Assembly: GCA_015039365.1 (NCBI GenBank)
Contig: WION01000625.1
Span: 1-27,498 of the forward strand
DNA length: 27,498 nt
From: Amanita rubescens
Taxonomy: Eukaryota > Basidiomycota > Agaricomycetes > Agaricales > Amanitaceae
Reading direction: 5' to 3'
The first letter of the stretch is position 1. Every line of letters starts with the position of its first letter. Position numbers and translations under genes: made by a program. This document shows, piece after piece, positions 1 through 10,114 of this stretch. The notes beneath the pieces were generated by a model that saw only the letters and a program-made list of their open reading frames with translations, was not told where the DNA came from and made no database searches.

Positions 1-245
1 AAAAAATGGGCTTATCGCCAAATTTATTAAAGCAAATCAACCGCTTTCTCCTTTGACGATCTACCTCCGCACCGTGATCACCTTATTCTGTCACGCCATG
101 TTTGCCATGCTCTCAATTATGATTACTTTAGTTTAGCTACCCTCTTACGCGCTAGCGTATCGTACACGTACATACAGCGTATTCTGTACTTCGTCACTAC
201 AGTAAACTTGTTATTCAAAAAAAGAAAGAGACCATTGGTATAACG

Positions 246-250
246 AAAAA
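246..250 (-). terminator. RNA polymerase III terminator of the tRNA
   Basis: A run of five T on the minus strand (AAAAA on plus) begins four bases after the discriminator base of the tRNA-Gly gene. A short T run just downstream is the normal Pol III stop signal. Confidence 0.8.
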
Positions 251-254
251 CATA

Positions 255-336
255 TGCATTAAGGGGGAATCGAACCCCCGGCGGGTCGAGATAGCCTATA
301 TGGCAACGACCCAGGTTACCACTACCCCATTAATGC
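255..336 (-). tRNA. tRNA-Gly (anticodon GCC) with an 11-nt intron
   Basis: On the minus strand the acceptor stem GCATTAA/TTAATGC pairs perfectly over 7 bp with discriminator A at 255. A D arm, a GGTCG/CGACC anticodon stem and a GGGGG/CCCCC T stem around TTCGATT follow in the right order. The anticodon loop reads TTGCCA, then 11 extra bases (TATAGGCTATC), then T. Removing the extra bases at the canonical 37/38 site gives the loop TTGCCAT, which is the usual eukaryotic tRNA-Gly(GCC) loop, and a 71-nt mature tRNA. The intron contains GGC, which can pair with the anticodon, as in many nuclear pre-tRNAs. The B box GGTTCGATTCC lies at 266-276. Confidence 0.93.
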
Positions 337-538
337 GATAAATTTATGTGCGAAGAAAATTATTTGTGCTGTTTGGATCCGGGGTGATAAGATGATAAGA
401 TTAGATAATGTACAAAGTTTTTCTGCGGCCTTGACCCGATAACGCGCGAAGGTCGTCAATCAACGTCGCCAGAAAGAGTCGTCGTAGGTACGTTTTGAAG
501 TTTCATCGTGATAGAGCCTGATTTGATGACCACTCAGA

Positions 539-3500
539 ATGCTTACCTTCTCTGGGACTTCCGCGATCTCGAAACCCAGAAGAGAGGCACTCTTACGCGA
601 CATTCAAGCGAAATGTCCGAAATAGTCTCCGTTGATGCTGTCTGGATTCATCTAGTCAAGTGCAAGTCGAAACTGCACGAAACGGAGTTGACAGATACAA
701 TTTCAACGCCAAGGAAGACGCTTGATCGGCTTCTGGCTTACGGGGACGACATCAAGCTAGCGACGACCGCAGATGCACTCTCGAATAATAAAGGAACCGC
801 ATTCGTTATCCCCAGGCCTGTTCCATTTCGCCTTGGTCTAGCAAAGCTACAGATATCTCGTGCCTGTGTAAACTCGACAACCATATCGAACGACTAGAGC
901 GTGGCGTTGTATATGTGTTTACTACACAGGACGATACCCTCTCTGAGGATGACCTCAGATTATTTTCCCATCTCATTCACGACAGAATGACACAGATGGT
1001 GCAACTGTCTTTGCCCAGCGAGCAATCTTTCTTTTCGCATAGAGACCCCAAATCGCTACGCATCGTCGACTGATCCAGTCCGGTGAATCGCAGAGCAACG
1101 CCAACGAGAAGCTCACCTCGGCGAACAAAGAACTAGGCCTTGCTCTGGCACCGGATGAAATCACCTACCTTGTGACGCATACATCTCAGGCCCCCAACCT
1201 ATGAAGCGCAATCCCACCGACGCAGAACTGTTTATGTTCGCTCAAGTAAACTCGGAGCATTGTAGGCACAAGATATTCAATGCGTCTTGGACGATCGATG
1301 GAGAGTCGAAGGATCTTTCCCTTTTCCAGATGATCAGGAATACAGAAAAGCTGAATCCAACAGGCACAATTTCCGCTTACTCTGACAATGCCGCTGTTCT
1401 AGAAGGCAAATCCGCTCCGCGATTCAGTGTTCTACGTCACGGACCAAGTACAGCTGCAAATCCAAACCAGGAGCACGTGTATTGCTCCCATCAGGAGGAG
1501 ATCCCGATATTGATCAAAGTCGAACTCACAACCATCCCACCGCCGTTTCTCCTTATCCTGGTGCGGCCACGGGATCAGGAGGCGAGATTCGCGACGAAGG
1601 TCGGTTGGCCGTGGTTCCCGACCAAAAGCCGGCTTAGCTGGGTTCACTGTCTCTAACTTACTCATCCCTGGATTTGAACAACCTTGGGAAACAGATTTTG
1701 GGAAGCCAGTACATATTGCGAGTCCTCTTGACATCATGATCGAGGGACCTTTGGGCGCAAGCGCATACAACAATGAATTCGGTCGTCCTGCTCTCACTGG
1801 GTATTTCCGTACCTTCGCTGAGCGTATGACTTCATCCCTGGACGATGATGCGAAGAACGAGATACGAGGGTACCATAAGCCTATCATGATCGCTGGTGGA
1901 TATGGTAACGTCCGGCCTCAGTTCTCGAAAAAGCAAGGTGTCACACCCGGGGCGAAGTTGGTAGTGCTCGGTGGGCCAGGCATGCTTATCGGCTTAGGTG
2001 GAGGAGCGGCGTCGAGCCAGGTTTCCGGCGAGCTCTGCTGAGCTCGATTTTGCTTCCGTTCAGAGAGAAATGCAGAGATGCAGCGGCGGTGCCAGCAAGT
2101 TATTGATGCCTGTGTTGCTTTGGACGACATCAGTCCAATAGAGAGCATCCACGATGTGGGAGCTGGTGGTCTCTCCAATGCATTGCCAGAGTTAGTGCAT
2201 GACGCTGGTCTCGGTGCTATATTTGAGATCCGGGACGTTGCAGTAGCCGACTCATCCATGTCGCCGATGGAGATATGGTGCAACGAGAGCCAGGAGCGAT
2301 ATGTACTTGCGATCTCTGCCGATAAACTCGGGCATTCGAGACTATTGCTAAGAGGGAGAGGTGTCCATTTTCCATAGTTGGAATTGCGACAGAAAGTCAA
2401 GAGCTCGTTGTCACGGACAGGCTACTGAAATCTGATGTGATTAGACTGAAGATGTCGACTCTCTTCGGCAAACCACCTAGGTTGCATAAGAAGGACAAGC
2501 CTCGCCTGCCAAATTTCAAACGCTTCGATACATCACTGGTACATTACCTCCCCCATACCGAAACGTTGACGGAGCGCTTGACCATTGCGATCGATCGCGT
2601 CCTCCGTCTTCCCTCTGTGGGATCCAAGTCGTTCCTTATCACTATTGGAGACCGTAGCGTCACTGGCCTCGTCACGAGAGACCAAATGGTGGGACCATGG
2701 CAAGTCCCTGTCGCAGATGTTGCTGTCACGAGGACATCGTATGGATTCGATATTAAAACAGGAGAGGCCATGTCCATGGGCGAGCGTACTCCGGTAGCGT
2801 TGCTTAGCGCTGCCGCTTCCGCGCGCATGGCTGTAGCAGAGTCGTTGACGAATCTGATGGCGGCAAACGTAGGCGAAATTTCACGCATCAAGCTTAGCGC
2901 CAATTGGATGTGCGCAGCGTCCAAACCTGGTGAAGGCGCTGCGTTGTATGAGGCTGTCAAGGCTATTGGAATGGACCTGTGTCCAGCATTGGGTGTTTGG
3001 GATCCCCGTTGGTAAGGATTCAATGTCAATGTCGATGAAGTGGAAGGAAAGAGGGGAGGATCGTGAAGTCAGCGCGCCTTTATCTCTCATCATCACTGCT
3101 TTTTCTCCGGTGGAAGATGTGAGAAGGACGTGGACGCCCCAGCTACGCACGGATGTAGGCGAAAGAACAAGTCTTGTATTCTTTGACATTGCCGATGAAA
3201 GGAAGCGAATGGGAGGCTCTGCCATTGCGCAGGTGTTTAAGGAGATTGGATCAGAAGCCCCCGATGTGGACGATCCTGCTGTTCTCAAAGCGTTCTTGAA
3301 AGGTTGTCAAACAGTCCGAGAAAGGAATGCTGACCTTGTCCTCTCATATCACGATAGGTCAGATGGTGGCCTTTTCACAACGCTTGTGGAGATGTGCTTT
3401 GCGGGACGCGTGGGCATCGAAGTGTCACTGAATAGTTTGCAAATGTCATCCGGCCCTATTCGTATCTTGTTCAATGAAGAGCTCGGCGCTGTCATGCAAG

Positions 3501-4615
3501 TTCGTGATACACAGGTCGAGGAGCTTAATGGTATCTTTGAGAAGGCTGGCTTCCCTCCACACTTGATCCATGTTATCGGTCACGTCAACGAGTCGTCCAC
3601 GGACCAGAGGATCGCCATTAGCTTCGGTCCCGGACCTATCTATATCGGAGATCGAGCTAAACTGCAGCAGATCTGGGCAGAGACTTCCTACAAGATGCAG
3701 CGCATCCGTGATAATATGTCTGCTGCAAAGGAGGAGTTCGATCTGATTAAAGACGACGAATACGCAGGCTTATGCTATGACTTGACCTTCTCCTACCAAG
3801 CCTCACGGAGTCTATTCAGACGGCCGAAGATTGCAATTCTTCGAGAACAGGGTGTTAATGGACAGGTGGAGATGGCATGGGCCTTCACAGCCGCAGGGTT
3901 TGACGCGATAGACCTGCATATGTCCGACATTCTGTCAGGTGATGTCAACCTGAGCGAATTCCGGGGCTTAGCCGCATGTGGTGGGTTCTCTTACGGAGAC
4001 GTATTAGGAGCTGGGAAAGGCTGGGCAAACTCTGTTCTTTTGAATCAAGTCGCGCGCAAAGAATTCGTTGACTTCTTTACGAGACAAGACACATTTACTC
4101 TCGGCGTTTGCAATGGGTGCCAATTCCTCTCTCATTTGAAGGAAATTATCCCTGGCGCTGAAACCTGGCCTGAATTCAAGCCAAACAAGAGCGAGAGGTT
4201 TGAAGCACGAGTTTGTACAGTTGAGATCGTCGACAACAAGGTTACGCGGTCGTCGGTGTTCTTACAGGGAATGGTAGGTTCAAAATTACCGGTTGCTGTG
4301 GCGCATGGAGAAGGAAGAGTTGCTTTCGCTAAAGATGAGGACCGAGAAGTGCTTGAAGTCCAGGGATTAGTAGCACTGCGCTACGTCGATTCCCGCGGCC
4401 CGACGGAGTTGTACCCACTAAATCCCAATGGCAGCCCAGGAGGAATCACAGGTGTACAGACCCCTGATGGTCGTGTTTTCGCTCTGATGCCGCACCCGGA
4501 GCGTGTAACGACGCTTGAGAGCAATAGTTGGTATCCTCCGTCCTTCGCAGAATCATGGAAAGGCACCGGACCTTGGTTTAGAATATTCCAGAATGCTAGG
4601 AGATGGTGTTCCTGA
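539..4615 (+). CDS. ADE6: Phosphoribosylformylglycinamidine (FGAM) synthase, frame broken by about ten indels
   Basis: FGAM synthase converts FGAR, glutamine and ATP to FGAM, the fourth step of de novo purine synthesis, in the cytosol. ATG 539 opens [20 protein letters not shown], like known N-termini. Family blocks follow in order: [20 protein letters not shown] (from 1207), [19 protein letters not shown] (about 1527), [14 protein letters not shown] (about 1770), [19 protein letters not shown] (about 2147), [18 protein letters not shown] (about 2617) and DRSDGGLFT (about 3355). The C-terminal glutamine amidotransferase has the GVCNGCQ nucleophile and the PHPERV His/Glu, and the protein ends FQNARRWCS. 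Total length is about 1,358 residues, normal for the family. The frame changes near 621, 820, 1070, 1197, 1524, 1602, 2032, 2067, 2332 and 2998. Eight changes fit one-base deletions, and most lie in short homopolymers. From 3000 to the stop the frame is intact. No intron is visible. Either sequence errors or a young pseudogene would explain this; catalytic residues are conserved. Confidence 0.93.
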
Positions 4616-5259
4616 CGCTCGATTGATATTTTGTGTTTTATGTATCCAAGCATGAAATTAGACATGCACGTATCGCCAAAAGCAACCCGCGACTGAAAAC
4701 GTTTTCTTTGACTTCCATCCCACCGACGTACCCTCTTCCTATTCCATTTTCAATAGTACCATTTCGTGCACGAGCTTCGGAGTCATTCACACTCACATGT
4801 GACGACCAAGGATTACCGCTCAGCCTTTTGGCACGAGAAAGCTCCAGATTCATGGGGCCATGGGTGGGCGTGTCATCCCGCAAAAAAAGTATAGGACCTC
4901 GCGGGGCGATGTCACTTCTGTTTGAGAGGTCGTCTACCAGGGAGGAGATCCAGGGTTATCATGTTTTGTGGGTTGCTCGTTGGGTTATTTGTGTGGGAAG
5001 GCTCCTCTTCCGTTCTCAAAAGGCAATATGACAACACGACACAATGATGCCACGACGAACGATAGTATCATTGTACGCTTAATTATTCTCTTTGGAAGGG
5101 ATGCCAAGAGTGTACGCATTTGTTGATGTGGATTAAAGATTTAGACCTGATATATTTCTCGTCGAGCACAAATGTCAATTATCAATGTAATACGGTATCG
5201 TTAGCAGTACGAATCTCGACGCCTTGTTGGCGAACTGCGTTGATTCGGTGACTCGACAA
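4616..5259. other. Gene-free stretch between convergent FGAM synthase and F-box genes
   Basis: These 644 bases separate the stop codons of two convergent genes. Only short open frames occur (for example 4638-4883 on minus), without splice-linked extension or any recognisable motif. I see no repeat, tRNA or transposon end. It probably holds the two 3' untranslated regions. Confidence 0.5.
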
Positions 5260-6603
5260 TCAAAGGGATGGAGTCAATCGCTCAAACGCCGAGCCGTTGA
5301 TATAAATTTGAGCAAAGGACGGCCAGCCGTGCATCACTTTCAAGACCTCGTCGGGGCACTTTCCTCGCAAGGTCAGCCGGAGTATAAACTTCTCGAGCGG
5401 CACGATGTCGTGGCTCGCAAGGGATAATCCCTTCCCCCGCGCCTCCAGAAGACGAGAAAATACTTTCACTGTGTTCTCTAATACTGTCACCAGGTTCTTT
5501 ACAAGATCGACAATACACGTCACCTGCAGTACCTGCAGTTTGGGCAGGTAGATGCGGTCATCAAGTCCCGTGAGGTCCTGTATTATAGAGAGGGAATCTG
5601 GCCATGGATGATTAATGGAGAGCTCTTCGACGCTGGCCAGTGCATTCACTATTCTGCGCATCTCGTTTGTTCTACATTTCTCGAGTGCCAATCGGCGGAT
5701 GTGACAAGATGAATGTTGGATTAAAGACGTTATTCCTCTCTCGTAGGGTTGATGGCCGCGAAAATATTTGTTCCAGTGATCATGCCCGTGTATGTGAAGA
5801 TGTTCCAGTAAAGGTGCAGTGAGCCAAGAGAACATCATGGCAAAGGATAAGGTGATTTCCAGACGCCGAAGGCCAGGAAGGTGTATCATGGGAAGTGAGG
5901 AAGGGAACAGTGGGCCGTAGGGAGTTGTGATAATGGTTAACTGTTCGATATTTTTTAACTGGCATAGAACTCCCCATAGATTATCCAACTCTTCGCGGGA
6001 CGCTACTATTTTTAGCTTCGTCAATTGTGCCCAAGGGAACTGCCATTCCGCCGTGTATCCGGGATGCGCAAGATCAAGCTCAGTTAGTTGCGGCCCAACT
6101 TGGAATGCGTTATAGTTCTTCATGGCTATGTCATCGTGTATAGACATCGTGAGGGACTCGAGACTGGACATGTACCCTCTGCATCTGAGGAGTTCGTCTC
6201 GCGCAGCTCCATTGCCCAGCACCAAATTGGCCTTTTTCCATCGCTTCAAGCACGATAATAGTATTTTCCAAACTGTTTTAGGAAAATTTTCGGTGCCTGA
6301 ACACGGCATGGACGCGACTATGGTGAGAGGCTGCTGTCCAGATCGTTCCAGGTATATAGTCGCGCGCCGGTTCATTTCAGCAAAGTAAGCGGCGCTGAAA
6401 GTGCCAGGCTTTAGAGTAAAAGAGGACCACAAATGCGTATAGGACAGAAATGCCCCTCTCCAGTGCCTGCAAACTTGTCCAACGGCCCATGGAAACTCGT
6501 GAAAGTGTGATTCATTCTTCAAATCATGAAGAGCGATAGGTCCATCGCAAAGAAGATGAAGGATGTCGTATAAAATTTCGGTTGGTATTGTTTCGGAACT
6601 CAT
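5260..6603 (-). CDS. F-box domain protein
   Basis: The predicted product has 447 residues in one exon. The chosen start gives MSSETIPTEILYDILHLLCD, the usual opening of an F-box-like motif. It runs on to FPWAVGQVCRHWRGAFLSYT and HLWSSFTL (residues about 5-63), the hallmark of mushroom F-box proteins that recruit substrates to SCF ubiquitin ligases through Skp1. The remaining 380 residues are Leu-rich and irregular, such as LTELDLAHPG and LPGLRRLEITL, which suggests degenerate leucine-rich repeats for substrate binding. The same frame stays open upstream to 6948 (115 more codons), but that part is Arg/Gln-rich and looks unlike the family, so I start at 6603. The substrate cannot be inferred. 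The protein is not closely similar to the second F-box protein in this window. Confidence 0.82.
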   Translation of the reverse strand: MSSETIPTEILYDILHLLCDGPIALHDLKNESHFHEFPWAVGQVCRHWRGAFLSYTHLWSSFTLKPGTFSAAYFAEMNRRATIYLERSGQQPLTIVASMPCSGTENFPKTVWKILLSCLKRWKKANLVLGNGAARDELLRCRGYMSSLESLTMSIHDDIAMKNYNAFQVGPQLTELDLAHPGYTAEWQFPWAQLTKLKIVASREELDNLWGVLCQLKNIEQLTIITTPYGPLFPSSLPMIHLPGLRRLEITLSFAMMFSWLTAPLLEHLHIHGHDHWNKYFRGHQPYERGITSLIQHSSCHIRRLALEKCRTNEMRRIVNALASVEELSINHPWPDSLSIIQDLTGLDDRIYLPKLQVLQVTCIVDLVKNLVTVLENTVKVFSRLLEARGKGLSLASHDIVPLEKFILRLTLRGKCPDEVLKVMHGWPSFAQIYINGSAFERLTPSL

Positions 6604-7728
6604 TGCAGAGAGTTCGTGGCACGTAGCCTGTGGCCTCTCGACACGGAGGGCTAACCAAACGAGGTTTCTAAAAGAGATCTTTCTATGCTTGCGTTCGCGT
6701 ATGGACGCAGCTATTGGCAAAAACGAGGCAAGAGCGTGGGGATTTTTTCTCCTATTTCGCCGTTGTGCCATTTGCCCAGTGAGACCGGACTTGAGATCAC
6801 ATTGGCGTCCTGGACCCTGGTGCACGTCTACGGTAGCAAGACTCCTGCTTGGTCTTTGGCGCAGGAACTTGGGCGCTTGCCTATTGATGCCGTCACCTTC
6901 CTGAGCACATATGTCCAAGAACCTCGCTGCGCTCCAGGTGCGCATCAATTGTCGGACATCTTGCTGGCAGAGATCACATTGTTTTCTGGAATACCGAGTC
7001 CGTTTGTGACAAGGTTCTTTCTGGAGACGTCCCCAATGTTTACAGCCCTGCCCGCCTGGTCAATAGCATCTCCGAATTGGACTCGACCCGGAGCAGCCTT
7101 GGGTTTGGACATCCTTCCAATCAATCATAGAAGCACCTGCCGCGACTAGTTCAGGCAGCCAGCCAGGTCTTTCTTTCCGGGTCCACGAGACGTCCTTAAT
7201 AGATTCGGGAATGGTGAAACGCTCCAGGGCCGAGTCTAAGTCGCCCGCCAGCCTGCCCAACTCCGAATCTAGCGTTCCATCACCCGGACATCGGCAAGTG
7301 CCAACATACCTGCATATGTACGATTCGGAGTCCCTCCGGGGCGGGCCATGTACGGCAGATATCAAACGACCCCGAAAGTAGTCGTATTTGGTCGAATTCG
7401 GGTTGCGTGATCGCTGCATACCCGATGCTGATATGCTCTCTCTTCTCCGTCGCTCAGTGCCATTATTGTCTGGACTACAAGCTCAACTTAACGCCAGAAA
7501 AATCGGATCAAATTCTACTTTTGCCAGAGCGCTTCACGGAACGAGTCTATGATCTTACAAGTTCTAATGGTCTCTACAATAAGATCGGGTAACGTTCATT
7601 TGACACTAGCTAATATTATCCCGGGCAGGCGATATGCGGTGTTGGACACCGACTGCACCGTCCTTTTTTAATTTTTGTCATCCATCATAACATTGTAATC
7701 ACCCCCATTCATCTTATCGTGCAGTTCG
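6604..7728. other. Unassigned stretch with weak minus-strand open frames
   Basis: No recognisable gene is present in these 1.1 kb. Minus-strand frames at 7060-7419 (119 codons, including ELGRLAGDLDSALERFTIPE) and about 6950-7110 (opening MSKPKAAPGRVQFGDAIDQA) have protein-like composition. I match neither to a family and found no splice pair that clearly joins them. They could be exons of a small lineage-specific gene, the remains of one, or the 5' leader of the F-box transcript. The part nearest 7600-7728 lies beyond the 3' end of the MFS gene. Confidence 0.3.
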
Positions 7729-9616
7729 TCAAGCCTTCTCAGGCTGATCTTGCACTTCCATCTTTTGTTTTATACGCCGTGCGTGGATCTGTCTTGCAAG
7801 AAGTTGAAGAGCAGCCGCCACAATAAAAGTCAACTAGGCACCCAAAAAATAATCATTATGTATTGTAAATGGCATAAGGCACAGGACATACCGCGGCAAA
7901 CACGACGCCTCGCCACCAGACGTAATCTTCACCTAAAAGAGCTGCGCCAAGAGGCGGTCCAATAAGAGCAGCAATACCGCCAGGTCCCCAAGCGTAACCC
8001 AGGACTTTCCTGTTGGATACAATGATGCTTCATTAAAATATGTATACCGATGACATACCCTATGTCAGCGTCCGATGGTGCCAGATACGCAACGACGGGT
8101 AGAAACAGCGAAACAGCTTATAGTCACGTCAGGAGTTACATTTCAATGAAATTATTACTAGTAATTACTCACTCGATCCGAAAAAGAAGCCATAACTAGA
8201 CTTGGGAGTAAGGATTGCAGAATGGGCTAGTAAGAGGAGCCTTACAATACTGAGAACAACACGAGCCCATAGGGGGTGTTACACCCCAGCATTCCGAAAA
8301 GGACGAGTCCGTTAAGCGCGCAGGAAATTATAGAAAGGTTGATCACGCCGAAATACTTCGCGTAGGCGTTGGACGCGATGCGAGAAAAAAAGCCCACGAT
8401 ATTAACGATGGATAGGCAGTAGAATGTAAGGACTTTGGAGACACCGTGCTTCGCGGCAAATAGTTGCACAAAGTAAATTGGAAAATACATTTCGAGTAGC
8501 ATGATGAAGCCTGACATGACGGTCAACAGGTAGGGCCAATCTCGCATGCTCTTTAGAGACGATTTTCTTTCGGAAGCGGTGACTGACGGGCTTGGGGGAA
8601 CTGTGATCATCAAGTTTCCGACCAAGAGTAAGGCAGCCGAGAGGAATGCGGCGGCTCTTATGCTCCAGGCGAATCCAATGCTAGAGTTAAGCATATAGTT
8701 AAGCATGACTAACTTTGTCAGATGGTAACGCGTGGATGCGAAAATAGATACTTACTGGTGTATACCACGGCCCCGAGCGGGCCGCCGGCGAGGACGATGC
8801 CCTGATGTGTCAAATAAGAGATACTATTGACGTGACCACACACGCCCATTAGACGTACCACTGCAAGCGCCTGGTTATATTTGAAATGGATGGAAGCAAG
8901 GGTGCAGGCGGGTACAAAGAGGAACCCTATAGCTATCCCAAGTCCTATCCCTTGCGCAAGGAAAGTCTTTGGGGGGCGTCATGTCAGTCACACGAGCATA
9001 TGTTAATTATCACGCACCTGGTAATATTGTTCCTTTTGGACAAGCGACAGCATAAAATAGCTGAAATGTATCAGTGAGATCAAATCATCTTCATCAGCAT
9101 TATTAAATTAAACTTTACCTGAATGAAAATAATATAGATGCTCCGGTGATCATTGACCGACAGTACCCTGCATCGTATCTTTACTCTTAAGTCAGTATCA
9201 AAAAGACGTAATATCGATGAAAATTTTACAGTTTTCCTGCAACGATACCCAAGACGAGTTCAAAGAAGACTTGTACACTTCCGATCCAGCTAATATCCGA
9301 GGCCGTATATTTTGTAAGGAACACCGTAGTGTAATAGTCTTGGAAGACGCCGAATGCTTGCAGCTTCTTGAATCACTAACTGGAACATACGTTGTGAATA
9401 AATCCACCTACCACTCCGGTTGCACAAACGAGAATCAAGAAGGAACCACAAACTATTGCCTGTTAGTATTTTTAAAATAAAAAAAACACGGTCAGTCTAA
9501 CGGGTGGACCACGCTTTTTTAGCACCGCATGGATAAACGTTAACTGTGCGTCGCGTGAGTAGGCAATATTCGATGATAAGACAATTAAGGGATTGCTTAC
9601 CGGCCGTTTCCTCCAT
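7729..9616 (-). CDS. Monocarboxylate-transporter-like MFS permease
   Basis: The gene is split into 13 exons that join in phase to 418 residues: 9601-9616, 9502-9543, 9412-9452, 9230-9363, 9119-9178, 9018-9060, 8859-8966, 8756-8801, 8251-8708, 8173-8200, 8059-8116, 7892-8009 and 7729-7833. Introns are 47-58 nt. The protein reads as a fungal MCT/Mch-type major facilitator. A hydrophobic first helix (CGSFLILVCATGV) precedes FGVFQDYYTT and SDISWIGSVQVFF. Then come GKLYDAGY, QYYQTFLAQGIGLGIAIGFL, a cytosolic central loop (SVTASERKSSLKSM), and a C-terminal half with YGFFFGS, IGKVLGYAWGPGGIAALIG and a basic tail (RQIHARRIKQK). It should sit in a membrane and carry a carboxylate or similar small solute by proton symport; the substrate is unknown. 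Most splice sites are GTRNGT/AG. The second donor (GTTAGA), the donor after exon 9 (GTATTG) and the acceptor of exon 4 are weaker, so those joints are less sure. Confidence 0.85.
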
Positions 9617-10114
9617 CGTAGGTGAGACCAGGAAAAAGAAGCATGTACAGATGAGCTGTGTGACTCAGACCATGCATCATAATATATAATATATCGGATT
9701 TGGCGGTGCCCTCGTGCCGGTAGCAGCATCTACCGCGTTGTCGCTACCCTATGATTGATGGGATATCAATCTACGAACATAACACGTGAGCTGGAAAAAA
9801 TCTCACAATCAATGTCCGTGTGACTGTCCTGCTCAGAACGACATGGCTCATAAGACGAGTCCGCATAGAACTGCGTTCAGCCTCTCGAGAAATATGCTGT
9901 ACGCAAAAACTGACTCTACTGACAGCAATCTAGTCAGTATGAGGCACCGAGTATGATCGTTGAGAGGCTGTGGCTCTGAAACGCTTACTAAGCAAACGCC
10001 ATATGTGGTGCGCAGCCAAAACAACCCTTTAACCTCTACACATATCTTACTTTCACAACACTTTCTTCTGCCCCCAGTTATCCCAATTTTTGTACAGCCA
10101 AAGTATAAACGAAT
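9617..10114. promoter_or_regulatory. Shared upstream region of the MFS carrier and the His-rich membrane protein
   Basis: This 498-bp spacer lies between two divergent start codons. An AT-rich block at 9682-9694 (ATATATAATATAT) sits about 66 bp upstream of the MFS start and could be its TATA element. A 9-bp inverted pair CAGCCTCTC/GAGAGGCTG occurs at 9878-9886 and 9962-9970. Its role is unknown and it may be chance. I see no other gene here. Confidence 0.4.

Noticed and set aside
539..3005. Programmed ribosomal frameshifting or RNA editing in FGAM synthase
   Set aside because: Ten shifts at unrelated sites without slippery-site or structure pattern cannot be programmed; sequence error or mutation is far simpler.
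6604..6948. N-terminal extension of the first F-box protein to a 562-residue frame
   Set aside because: The extra residues are Arg/Gln-rich and low in order, while MSSETIPTEIL at 6603 matches where the family begins.
9878..9970. Operator-like inverted repeat CAGCCTCTC/GAGAGGCTG
   Set aside because: Nine base pairs separated by 75 bases in a 498-bp spacer is not distinguishable from chance without comparative data.
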